DNA of 64,000 bases from Clostridium sp. GTDB taxonomy: Bacteria > Bacillota > Clostridia > Clostridiales > Clostridiaceae. Shown here piece by piece: positions 51,618 through 60,705 of this stretch. The notes under the pieces were generated by a model that was given only the letters and a program-made list of their open reading frames with translations, was not told the DNA's origin and did no database searches. Within the stretch, counting starts at the first letter, position 1. Every line of letters starts with the position of its first letter. The position numbers and the translations under genes are program-made. The stretch covers positions 1 to 64,000 of the forward strand of contig JALENK010000014.1 in the NCBI GenBank assembly GCA_022767515.1. Reading direction: 5' to 3'.

Positions 51618-52421
51618 CTATGCAACCCCTTCAGCATTCTCTGAATTATTACTCATATATTCTTCTTTTTCCTTTGGATTTAAATATGTAACAAGCTTTT
51701 CTTCTACTATTCTTGGGTTAACACCAGATTGAATAGCAAGAATTCCTTCAAGCATCATTTCTCTATTCTTACTTTCAGCCTCACTCTTTTTAGCAAGATT
51801 TGCTGCCAATGGACTACAGAATAAATTCGCAATTAATGAACCATAGAATGTTGTTATTAATGCTTTAGCCATACCAGATGCAATAAGTGATACATCACTT
51901 AAATCCGCAAGCATTTGTATAAGTCCTATAAGTGTTCCTAGCATACCAAAGGCTGGTGCATAAGAAGCCCATGTAGCAAATATAAATGCCCCTGCTGTAT
52001 GTCTATCTTCCATTTGTGATATTTCTAATTCTAATATTTCTCTAATTGTCTCAGGTTCTATTCCATCAACAACCATTTGAAGACCTTTCTTTAAAAATGC
52101 ATCGTCTAAATTTGAAATTTCATCTTCTAAAGATAATAAACCTTCTCTTCTTGCTCTTTTTGATAATGATGAAAATTGCTGTATCATATCCACCTTAGAT
52201 GCCGCACTTTCCTTCATAGCTTGCATAAGTACTGCAACAATCTTTTTCAAATCACTCATTGTAATTGTGATTAATACTGCTGCAAATGAACCACCTAATG
52301 TAATTAAAAGAGATGGAACATCAAAGAAAATCATAAGACCTATGTCTGACATCATTCCCCATAATAATAATACTATACCACCGAGTAAACCTACGGGTGT
52401 CAATATATCCAACTTTTTCAT
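51618..52421 (-). CDS. motA: MotA/PomA-like stator protein
   Basis: DVPSLLITLGGSFAAVLI, DRHTAGAFIFATWASYAPAFGMLGTLIGLIQML. Confidence 0.95.
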   Translation of the reverse strand: MKKLDILTPVGLLGGIVLLLWGMMSDIGLMIFFDVPSLLITLGGSFAAVLITITMSDLKKIVAVLMQAMKESAASKVDMIQQFSSLSKRARREGLLSLEDEISNLDDAFLKKGLQMVVDGIEPETIREILELEISQMEDRHTAGAFIFATWASYAPAFGMLGTLIGLIQMLADLSDVSLIASGMAKALITTFYGSLIANLFCSPLAANLAKKSEAESKNREMMLEGILAIQSGVNPRIVEEKLVTYLNPKEKEEYMSNNSENAEGVA

Positions 52422-52436
52422 TTAAAATGCCTCCTA

Positions 52437-52625
52437 CTACTTAAAGGTAAAGATTCTATTCTTATATCTAATAACAGCATCTTTTACCTCATCAACACTC
52501 TCTAAAACAATATATTTTTTTCCATTTGTTAATGTAATAATAGTTTCTGGTACTGCTTCAATCTTTTCAATATGATCTGCATTTAAAACGAACTCTTTAT
52601 TATTCATCCCCGTTAAATCTATCAT
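52437..52625 (-). CDS. flbD: FlbD-family protein
   Basis: 62 aa; LNADHIEKIEAVPETIITLTNGKKYIVLESVDEV. Confidence 0.93.
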   Translation of the reverse strand: MIDLTGMNNKEFVLNADHIEKIEAVPETIITLTNGKKYIVLESVDEVKDAVIRYKNRIFTFK

Positions 52626-52669
52626 ACTTTCACCTCATATCCAAATAAAATCTTCATTATATATACATT

Positions 52670-52713
52670 AAATTTGAATTAGATAGGAAAATACTCCCAT
52701 CTAATTCAAATTT
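52670..52713. terminator. Perfect inverted repeat between flgE and flbD, terminator or processing hairpin
   Basis: AAATTTGAATTAGAT ... ATCTAATTCAAATTT (15-bp arms); TTTTT follows on the + strand only. Confidence 0.65.
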
Positions 52714-52720
52714 TTATATA

Positions 52721-55441
52721 TTATCTCTTAAGATTTATAATATCTTGTAAGATTTCATCACCAGTATTAATGATTTTTCCATTAGCTTGGAAAGCTCTTG
52801 TAGTTGTAATCATTTCTGTAAATTGCTCTGCTAAATCAACATTTGACATTTCAAGCATATTTTGAACTGTTTCACCATAACCTAAGCTATTATCTTCTCC
52901 TAATGTTCCTATACCAGATTTAATTAATGCATCACCTGAGTTAACTGACTCTGAAAATAAGTTTCCAGCAAGTCTTGTTAATCCTTCTTGGTTCTTAAAT
53001 GTAGCAAGTGCTATTTGACCAAGTGCTGCAACTCTACCATCTTCAAGTGTTGCATTTATAATTCCTTGTTGGTCTATTGTGAATGATTTAACTCTTAAAA
53101 CTTGACCAGTTCCTGCTATTGTTACTGTATCAGGAATCTTTAAGCTCTTAAGTGAATTATCATAAGCTGATACATTTCCTGTTGCATCTACAAAATTAAC
53201 TGTTCCATCTGCAGCTAAACTTTGAACTGATGTACCACCATTAGTTTCTACCGACTCACTTGCTGAAATCACAGTAGGATTTCCTGTTACTGTTAATGAT
53301 TGGTCAATACCTTTATTGGCTAATGCATTATTAATTGCCTTTTGTATATTTAATGCAGTAGTTGTTCCTGAAACAAAATCAGCATTTATTGTAATTAATT
53401 TAGCTGTTTCATCAACTGTAGCTGATGTTGCTGTTCCTGATGCAATATTACCAATCTGAATCTTATAATTATTTAAAGTTGAGCCTGGAGATGGTTCAAA
53501 AATTAATCCAAATGCTTGAACTTGACCTGGTGCTAAGTTTTCTGCACCATCTGTTACTTCATCACTTTCAAGACCTTTATATGCTTTTGTAGTACCAGTT
53601 ACCTTTAATGTTTCATACGAATTATTTGAATCTTTTGCTAATAATCCTTGAGCTTGTAATACCTCATTTAACTTTGATTGTAATTCTGAATTTGTAACCT
53701 TTCCTGATGTTATGAAATTACCACTAATTGCTATTTCTTTCTTATTTTTATCAACTTGAATATCTAATGTATCTTTTCTTATATCACTTAATACAAATTT
53801 ATATCCATCTAAAGGACTTGCAACAGTCTTATTATCTGAATTAGGGAATGAAATAATTAGACCTTGAGCTATTTCTATATCGCTTGGTCTTGCGTAATCA
53901 ACACCGCCCCCAACCTTACATGATATTTGCTTTAAGTCTGTACCAGTAAATTTGCTAGATGGACTTACATATTTCACTCTTGAATTTAATCCTGCAGCTT
54001 CTAAAGCTTCATTTATCTTTATTCTAACCTGTCTACCAGCTTCATTAGTACCAACTGCACCATGAATTATTATTGATTTAGTCGCTTTATCAACATTAAC
54101 TGTTACTGGTGTGGTATTAGTTCCAGTCTTATCATATATAGCATCTCCATATTTAAATGTATATCCATTAATATCAGCACAATATCCTTCTGTTGAATCC
54201 ATTATTATTGAATATGGTCCTAAATTTCCACCTTTTTTAGGATTTGGTGTATATTCTATTACTGTCGCTTCCTTTGCAAGTGTAGTATTTTTTACCTCTC
54301 CACTAACTCCATTTAAAGTAAGTGGTGAACCTGAAAGGTTCTTAACAGATTGTTTGATTCCTTCTGAGCTTAATGCCTCATTTATAGCATCTCTTAACTT
54401 TGCAGATGTTACATTTCCACTTGCAAAATTTCCATTAATAGTTATAGTTTTTACATCTGGGTCCTTATTAACATAAACTTCAATATCACTTGCATTTAAA
54501 TCACCAATTTGGAATGTAAATCCATTAAGTTCTGCTCCTTCTGTTAATGACATTGTAAATCCATTAAATACTAAAGTCTTTGGTGAAGATGCATTTGAAC
54601 CACCAGTAATTTTTTCTGAACTTAATCCCTCAACTGTTGAAAGCTTACCTCCAATTGTAATATTTTGAGAGATTGATGCAGTTGTTAACGCATTATTAAC
54701 AGCCGCTTGAACTTGTTCAGTTGTAACTGTTGAATTTACTGACATATCAGCATTAATTATAATCTGCTTAGCTTGCTTATCTATAGTAGCAGTTGTAACT
54801 GTGTTTGGTCCAATTTTACCAAATACTATATTATAACCATTTAATTGTGACCCAGGTCCAAAATTAAAATCAAAACCTCCTGCTGATACTGAAGTTGATG
54901 TTTCTTGAGTTGCTGCTCTTGAATTATCATCATTTGTCAATGAATATCCCATTACTCTATATCCATCTGAAGTTAATAAATTACCAGCATTATCTAATAT
55001 AAATGAACCTGCTCTACTATACATAATATCTGAGCCTGTATTTGTTATAGAAGTTTTATCTATTGTATGAGTTCCTACACTATGTGTAACTTGAAGTAGA
55101 TTATCTCCTACAATTTCAGGTCCATTTGATACTATAAAATATCCTGCCTTATCTATAGCAACATCAAGATTTCTTCCTGTTGATTGTAAATTACCATTTG
55201 TCATAACTGAATCTATACTTGCAAGCTTAACTCCAAGTCCTACTTGTGCAGCATTTACACCACCTTGAGTTTGGCTTGGTGCTTGTGCACTTGAAACCTC
55301 TTGACTTAACATATTAGCAAATGTTGTTCTTTGTGACTTATATGCTGTTGTTCCAACATTTGCAATATTATTACCTATTACATCTAATTTGGTTTGATTG
55401 ACTTTCATACCACTAATTCCTGAATACATTGATCTTAACAT
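52721..55441 (-). CDS. flgE: Flagellar hook protein FlgE with large repeat-containing insertion; start corrected to 55441
   Basis: MLRSMYSGISGMKVNQTKLDVIGNNIANVGTTAYKSQRTTF...EMSNVDLAEQFTEMITTTRAFQANGKII; AAGGAGGG just upstream of ATG 55441. Confidence 0.95.
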   Translation of the reverse strand: MLRSMYSGISGMKVNQTKLDVIGNNIANVGTTAYKSQRTTFANMLSQEVSSAQAPSQTQGGVNAAQVGLGVKLASIDSVMTNGNLQSTGRNLDVAIDKAGYFIVSNGPEIVGDNLLQVTHSVGTHTIDKTSITNTGSDIMYSRAGSFILDNAGNLLTSDGYRVMGYSLTNDDNSRAATQETSTSVSAGGFDFNFGPGSQLNGYNIVFGKIGPNTVTTATIDKQAKQIIINADMSVNSTVTTEQVQAAVNNALTTASISQNITIGGKLSTVEGLSSEKITGGSNASSPKTLVFNGFTMSLTEGAELNGFTFQIGDLNASDIEVYVNKDPDVKTITINGNFASGNVTSAKLRDAINEALSSEGIKQSVKNLSGSPLTLNGVSGEVKNTTLAKEATVIEYTPNPKKGGNLGPYSIIMDSTEGYCADINGYTFKYGDAIYDKTGTNTTPVTVNVDKATKSIIIHGAVGTNEAGRQVRIKINEALEAAGLNSRVKYVSPSSKFTGTDLKQISCKVGGGVDYARPSDIEIAQGLIISFPNSDNKTVASPLDGYKFVLSDIRKDTLDIQVDKNKKEIAISGNFITSGKVTNSELQSKLNEVLQAQGLLAKDSNNSYETLKVTGTTKAYKGLESDEVTDGAENLAPGQVQAFGLIFEPSPGSTLNNYKIQIGNIASGTATSATVDETAKLITINADFVSGTTTALNIQKAINNALANKGIDQSLTVTGNPTVISASESVETNGGTSVQSLAADGTVNFVDATGNVSAYDNSLKSLKIPDTVTIAGTGQVLRVKSFTIDQQGIINATLEDGRVAALGQIALATFKNQEGLTRLAGNLFSESVNSGDALIKSGIGTLGEDNSLGYGETVQNMLEMSNVDLAEQFTEMITTTRAFQANGKIINTGDEILQDIINLKR
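53215..54885 (-). repeat. Five diverged tandem ~105-125 aa protein repeats inside FlgE
   Basis: Recurring pattern LNGY.I.[IF]G.I...T..VDK..K.I.INADF.S..VT...[LI]..AIN.AL...GI.Q. Confidence 0.8.
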
Positions 55442-55448
55442 AAAAAAT

Positions 55449-55528
55449 ACCCTCCTTAAATTTATCTGCCTGCTTCTGTCAATCAGCAAAGGCATTAGGG
55501 CTTCCGCTTCTCGGTCCAGCCCACTTCT
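55449..55528 (-). promoter_or_regulatory. GC-rich two-hairpin leader upstream of flgE
   Basis: Minus strand GGGCUGGACCGAGAAGCGGAAGCCC and UGCCUUUGCUGAUUGACAGAAGCAGGCA, then AAGGAGGG. Confidence 0.55.
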
Positions 55529-55933
55529 TTATAAAATTACTACACTATCAATGTTAGTGTATACATTCTCCTTAGCTCTATCATTTTCAATAGCTGTAAT
55601 TAATGTTCTATTTTCAACACTAGTTATAAGAGCTACATTTTTATAAAGCATAAGTGAATTTTTTGATCCTTTTTCTTCTGCAATATCAAATCCCTTTTCT
55701 ATATTTTCCATATCAGCTTCATTAAAATTAATTTCCTTTAATCTTTCTGCTGCATGCTTTGATATTGTAAAAGAGTTTTTTTCCTCAATACTTTTTTGTA
55801 ATACTTCTTTAAATGTTGTATTACTTGCTTTTTCAATATTATTACTATTGGATATATTGGTTTGTTGAAAGCCCCCTATATCCCCTACAGGGTAAGCTCT
55901 TCCATTGATTATTCTATACCCCATAATTTTCAC
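55529..55933 (-). CDS. Flagellar operon protein (TIGR02530-like)
   Basis: FTISKHAAERLKEINF and MLYKNVALITSVENRTLITAIE; between flgD and flgE. Confidence 0.88.
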   Translation of the reverse strand: MKIMGYRIINGRAYPVGDIGGFQQTNISNSNNIEKASNTTFKEVLQKSIEEKNSFTISKHAAERLKEINFNEADMENIEKGFDIAEEKGSKNSLMLYKNVALITSVENRTLITAIENDRAKENVYTNIDSVVIL

Positions 55934-55942
55934 TACCCCTTA

Positions 55943-56626
55943 TTAATTTTGTCCTACCTTAGTTATTCTATCATAAGAATATGTTTTAGTTTCACCTGAC
56001 TCTAATTCAACAGTTACCATAATTGTACCATTTTCCTTATATGTTCCCTTTACAAGACCCTTAACTGGCTCTAAGTCTTTTCCATTTTCATCTTGTGGAA
56101 TTACTTGAACATCCTTACCAATAAATGATGAAGCTAATAAGAAAGTCATATTTCCATTTAAGTTAGTAATAGTTGATAGAGTATAATCAGGTATCTTAAC
56201 AACCGAAACTATATTTTCTATTGGAAATTCTTTTTCAATATTCTTTCCATCTTCATTAACAGTCATTGATACAGTTGTCTTATTATTATTTCTATTAACA
56301 GCTTGTATCACTCCTGTGTACTGCTCACCCTTTGAATTTGTATCAGATACTGTTACAGCTTTTCCAACCAAATCATTATTAGCATAATTTGTCATTGTAG
56401 TGTTTAAGTTTTGCATCTGTTCAAGTGATGTAAATGTTGCTAGCTGTGATATGTACTGTGTTGAATCAATATTCTGAGTTGGATCTTGATTAGACAATTC
56501 TGCACAAAGTATTTTTAAAAATGCATTTTTATCTAATCCACTATCACCCTTTTTAACTATTGGCGTACCCAAATTACTCACACCACTACTTCCCTGAGAA
56601 TTATAAATATCACCTAAAGTTGTCAT
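55943..56626 (-). CDS. flgD: FlgD hook capping protein
   Basis: DKNAFLKILCAELSNQDPTQNIDSTQYISQLATFTSLEQM. Confidence 0.95.
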   Translation of the reverse strand: MTTLGDIYNSQGSSGVSNLGTPIVKKGDSGLDKNAFLKILCAELSNQDPTQNIDSTQYISQLATFTSLEQMQNLNTTMTNYANNDLVGKAVTVSDTNSKGEQYTGVIQAVNRNNNKTTVSMTVNEDGKNIEKEFPIENIVSVVKIPDYTLSTITNLNGNMTFLLASSFIGKDVQVIPQDENGKDLEPVKGLVKGTYKENGTIMVTVELESGETKTYSYDRITKVGQN

Positions 56627-56642
56627 TATATTGTCACCTCCT

Positions 56643-58919
56643 CTATACTAGGGCATCAATTCCCTCATTTGTTTCCTTTATCTCTTCATTTTCTTGAACT
56701 ACTACTTCAGCATTATCTTCTATATTTTTATTAAAATTATTTCTTTCAAAACCATTTGCTGAGCGTCCATTGAATGAATTCATATTAAAGAATGAATTTT
56801 CACTAAAAGGATTTTTTTCTTGTCCATTATTATTGTTGTTATTTGTATTGTTTTCTAATGTAACATCAATCTTTTGAATTTTTACATTCTGTTCTTCAAG
56901 CACCTTAGTTACTTCATGTAAATGTTTTGATATCAAATCATAAGCTTCCTTTGTAGTTGCCTTTAGATTTGCCTTTAAAGCACCATCTTCTTGTACAATA
57001 CTTATTGTCATTTCTCCAAGCTTATTTGGATTAATTTTAACAGTTAACTCTCTTAAATCATTTGTTGCAATAAATTTAACACTCTTTACAATATCTTCTG
57101 TCATTGTAGCTTCATTAACTACAATTTCATTATTGATATTTTGTACATTTTTAACTGTAAACTCAGAGTTTATTGCTAAATGTCTATTAATAATAAACTT
57201 ATCACTATCATCAGTAAGAGCCTTTAATATACTATCCTCTTTAGTAAATCCTTTATTTTGACTATCATCAGTATTAGTATCTGCATTGCTTTGTGTTTGA
57301 GATTTTACAATATCTTTTAAAGAAATAATTTCATCATTATTTTTTATAACTTCCAAAGTCTTAGACTTTGTTTCATTCTTACTATTTATAACTTCTTCAA
57401 AGACTATTTTAACTGCCTCATTATCATCAACAGCCTTTGTAATCTGCTCCTTAATGTTAGTTACTATACTACCAACTTCTTCATTTCGTACTTCTACCTT
57501 TGAATTTGATACTATTTCTGGCTTTTCTACTTTTACTGCTTCTTTTACTACTTTATCTTCTTTAATTTGTGGCTTTTCCACTTTTACTGCTTCTTTTACT
57601 ACTTTATCTTCTTTAACCTGCATTTCCTCTAGCTTTACTGTTTCTTTTACTGACTCTTTTGATACTTGCTCTTCTTTAATTTGTGGCTTTTCTACTTTTA
57701 CTGCCTCTTTTGATACTTGCTCTTCTTTAGCCTGCATTTCCTCTAGCTTTACTGTTTCTTTTACTGCTAGTTCTTCTTTAACCTTTGGCTTTTCTACTTT
57801 TACTGCCTCTTTTGATACTTGCTCTTCTTTAATTTGTGGCTTTTCTACTTTTACTTCTTCTTTTACTACTTTATCTTCTTTAATTTGTGGCTCCTCTGCT
57901 TTTACTGCCTCTTTTACTACTTTATCTTCTTTAATTTGTGGCTCTTCTACCTTTACTGCCTCTTTTACTACTTTATCTTCTTTAATTTGTGGCTTTTCTA
58001 CTTTTACTTCTTCTTTTGATACTTGCTCTTCTTTAATTTGTGGCTTTTCTACCTTTAAATCAGCTTCCTTGAGTTCTACTACTTTTTTTTCATCAAGATT
58101 AACTTCAGTATTTTCAAGAATTACTTCTTCTTTAGCAACCTTGTCATTTGAGTTGACAGCTTGAACAGTTATTTTTTCTATATCTTCATTCTTATCACTT
58201 ACAAAATTATTTAATGAAACATTTTGTTCTATCATGCCTTGTGCTATAATTTCCATTAATAATTCGTCTTCACTACTATATTCATTAGAATCTAGTTTTT
58301 CTATGATAAAATCAATATTAGAAATTACGTTTTTTAATTCTTTTGATTTTGGCATTTCTAAAGTAATCTCTTCTGAAATAGCCTTTAATTCAGTAACTAA
58401 TTCTTCTAGATTAGTTGAATCATTAACTATAATATCCTTTATATTCTCTGCAATGTTAACTATCTTATTTATATCAAATTTCATATTTTCTTCTATAGCT
58501 TGTACTTCATCTGAATCAGATACAATAGATATAATTAAATCCATTAATGCATATGCTTCATCTACTGGAGTCTTACTTGTATCAACATCCTTGACATAAG
58601 CTTCATCTAATGTTGGAGTTTTATTTACATCAATCTCCTTGACATCTACCTTATCTAAAGGTACATCTTTTACAGGTACAGTATCTTCTTTAACTTGAAC
58701 CTCGTTTGTAGTTTTAGTATTTTGAACATTTTTAGTATCGTAATTAATATCTTTCTTTACATCTATTGCAGATTCTTTAGAAGATATTTTATTATCTAAA
58801 ACCTTTTTAAAGTTTTTATCAGATTTTGCATTAGACTTATTAGTTATTTCTGTAAGCTTTGATTCTGAATCATTTAAATTTACACTTGGTAACTTAATGT
58901 TCAAATTGGTTATTTCCAT
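56643..58919 (-). CDS. fliK: FliK hook-length control protein with tandem repeat domain
   Basis: C-terminal FliK core (LRELTVKINPNKLGEMTISIVQEDGALKANLKATT); operon position. Confidence 0.9.
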   Translation of the reverse strand: MEITNLNIKLPSVNLNDSESKLTEITNKSNAKSDKNFKKVLDNKISSKESAIDVKKDINYDTKNVQNTKTTNEVQVKEDTVPVKDVPLDKVDVKEIDVNKTPTLDEAYVKDVDTSKTPVDEAYALMDLIISIVSDSDEVQAIEENMKFDINKIVNIAENIKDIIVNDSTNLEELVTELKAISEEITLEMPKSKELKNVISNIDFIIEKLDSNEYSSEDELLMEIIAQGMIEQNVSLNNFVSDKNEDIEKITVQAVNSNDKVAKEEVILENTEVNLDEKKVVELKEADLKVEKPQIKEEQVSKEEVKVEKPQIKEDKVVKEAVKVEEPQIKEDKVVKEAVKAEEPQIKEDKVVKEEVKVEKPQIKEEQVSKEAVKVEKPKVKEELAVKETVKLEEMQAKEEQVSKEAVKVEKPQIKEEQVSKESVKETVKLEEMQVKEDKVVKEAVKVEKPQIKEDKVVKEAVKVEKPEIVSNSKVEVRNEEVGSIVTNIKEQITKAVDDNEAVKIVFEEVINSKNETKSKTLEVIKNNDEIISLKDIVKSQTQSNADTNTDDSQNKGFTKEDSILKALTDDSDKFIINRHLAINSEFTVKNVQNINNEIVVNEATMTEDIVKSVKFIATNDLRELTVKINPNKLGEMTISIVQEDGALKANLKATTKEAYDLISKHLHEVTKVLEEQNVKIQKIDVTLENNTNNNNNNGQEKNPFSENSFFNMNSFNGRSANGFERNNFNKNIEDNAEVVVQENEEIKETNEGIDALV
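57512..58060 (-). repeat. About 10.5 tandem copies of a 51-bp (17-aa) repeat in fliK
   Basis: Unit VKVEKPQIKEDKVVKEA and variants; one 12-bp insertion (KESVKET). Confidence 0.95.
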
Positions 58920-58921
58920 AT

Positions 58922-59365
58922 TTATTCACCCCCTTTCAAGTTTCTCATATATCCATAAAGAGCAAACTCATCATTGTTTAATTGTTCAATTCGATTTTGC
59001 TCTTTTTGATAGCTTTCATACTGCTTTTCCTTTAATTTTGAAACTGTTTTTCTCTCTATTTGCTTCTCTTTAAGATCAAGTCTTCTCTGTTCGAGTTCTT
59101 TTTCTCTAAGTTCAAGTTCTTTTTCCTTTTCCTTAATACCAAACTCTAAAGCCTTTAAATATTGCCTCTTTATTTTTTGATAAATAACAGTTTCTCCTGG
59201 TTTTATACCTTTATAATTTTCGTATAATTCTCTTAATTCCTTTAGCTCATTTTCTGTGGCAATTTTTCTATTTTTTGTTTCAGTAAAAAGTCTTTTACTT
59301 TCTTCTTCCTTTTCTTCTCTGATTTCCAGTAATTTTTGAAGTGAAAATCTGTATCTTTGAGCCAT
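58922..59365 (-). CDS. fliJ: FliJ
   Basis: 147 aa coiled coil, RYRFSLQKLLEIREEKEEE; after fliI. Confidence 0.9.
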   Translation of the reverse strand: MAQRYRFSLQKLLEIREEKEEESKRLFTETKNRKIATENELKELRELYENYKGIKPGETVIYQKIKRQYLKALEFGIKEKEKELELREKELEQRRLDLKEKQIERKTVSKLKEKQYESYQKEQNRIEQLNNDEFALYGYMRNLKGGE

Positions 59366-59376
59366 TTAAATCACCT

Positions 59377-60687
59377 CTAAGAACTAAATATTGACATTAA
59401 TGAATTAATTGTAGTATTAAAATCCGAAGATTCGTTTATACCCTGTCTTAAAAAATTATCTAATGGTTCATTATATTTTATTGCTTGGTCAATCTTTTTA
59501 CTGCTTCCTTTAACATATGCACCAATATTAATTAAATCTTCTGAATCTCTATATGTAGCAAGTAAATCTCTTGCTATTGAAGCGAATTTTTTATGTTCAT
59601 CCCCTGCAATAGAAGACATAAGTCTACTTACACTATTTAACACATCTATTGCTGGATAGTGATTCTTATGTGCTAAACTTCTAGATAAAACTATATGTCC
59701 ATCTAATATACCTCTTACAGCATCTGCAATAGGTTCATTAAAATCATCTCCATCAACAAGTACTGTATAAAATGCAGTTATAGAACCTTTATCTGATGTT
59801 CCTGACCTTTCCATAAGCTGTGGAAGCTTTGCATATACTGAAGGCGTATACCCTTTAGTTGCTGGTGGCTCACCAATTGCAAGTCCTATTTCTCTTTGAG
59901 CCATTGCAAATCTAGTAACAGAGTCCATCATAAGAATTACCTTCTTACCTTTATCCCTAAAATATTCCGCTATGGCTGTAGCTGTAAGTGCTCCCTTAAG
60001 TCTTATAAGTGCCGGTTGGTCTGATGTGGCACAAACAACAACTGATTTTTTCATTCCCTCAGGACCTAAATCCTTTTGAATAAATTCAAGTACTTCTCTT
60101 CCTCTTTCTCCAATCAAAGCTATAACATTAATATCTGCCTCTGCTTCTCTTGCTATCATACCTAGAGTAGTACTCTTACCAACACCACTTCCTGCAAATA
60201 TTCCTATTCTTTGCCCTTCACCAACTGTTATAAGACCATCTATCGCTCTTACACCTGTTGGCATTATGTCTTTTATAGGCTTTCTCTTTAGTGGATCTGG
60301 TGGTTGATTTTCAAGAGGATAACTTTCCCCTCTCATTTCAACTTCATCATTAAAATCATTTCCAAGTCCATCTAATATTTTACCTAAAAGCTCATCTGAA
60401 CACTTGACACTTAATGGTTTATTTTGAGGAACAACCTTACATCCTGCCGATATACCAATCAAGTTACCAAGAGGCATAAGTATTACAAATTCATTTCTAA
60501 ATCCTACGACCTCACAATTGATTTTTTTACCTTGCTCATTATATATGATACAAAGCTCACCGACAAAGGCTTTTATTCCTTGAACTTCTATAGTAAGACC
60601 TATTACCTTACTTACTGTTCCTTCATAATATATCGTTGAAACATTCTCAATATTTGAACGTAACTTTTCAAAATCTAAGTCTAGCAT
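59377..60687 (-). CDS. fliI: FliI flagellar export ATPase
   Basis: GIFAGSGVGKSTTLGMIAR, MMDSVTRFAMAQREIGLAIGEPPATKGYTPSVY. Confidence 0.98.
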   Translation of the reverse strand: MLDLDFEKLRSNIENVSTIYYEGTVSKVIGLTIEVQGIKAFVGELCIIYNEQGKKINCEVVGFRNEFVILMPLGNLIGISAGCKVVPQNKPLSVKCSDELLGKILDGLGNDFNDEVEMRGESYPLENQPPDPLKRKPIKDIMPTGVRAIDGLITVGEGQRIGIFAGSGVGKSTTLGMIAREAEADINVIALIGERGREVLEFIQKDLGPEGMKKSVVVCATSDQPALIRLKGALTATAIAEYFRDKGKKVILMMDSVTRFAMAQREIGLAIGEPPATKGYTPSVYAKLPQLMERSGTSDKGSITAFYTVLVDGDDFNEPIADAVRGILDGHIVLSRSLAHKNHYPAIDVLNSVSRLMSSIAGDEHKKFASIARDLLATYRDSEDLINIGAYVKGSSKKIDQAIKYNEPLDNFLRQGINESSDFNTTINSLMSIFSS

Positions 60688-60705
60688 TATAATCCCTCAC
60701 AAAAT

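Noticed and set aside
55449-55528. c-di-GMP-I (GEMM) riboswitch before flgE
   Set aside because: GGCAAACC-like core and tetraloop receptor pattern are absent.
57512-58060. CRISPR array in the 51-bp repeats
   Set aside because: Contiguous in-frame protein repeats with no unique spacers.
57454-58164. 236-aa plus-strand ORF opposite fliK
   Set aside because: Ser/Thr/Phe-rich low-complexity product created by reading the fliK tandem repeat in antisense; no independent RBS.
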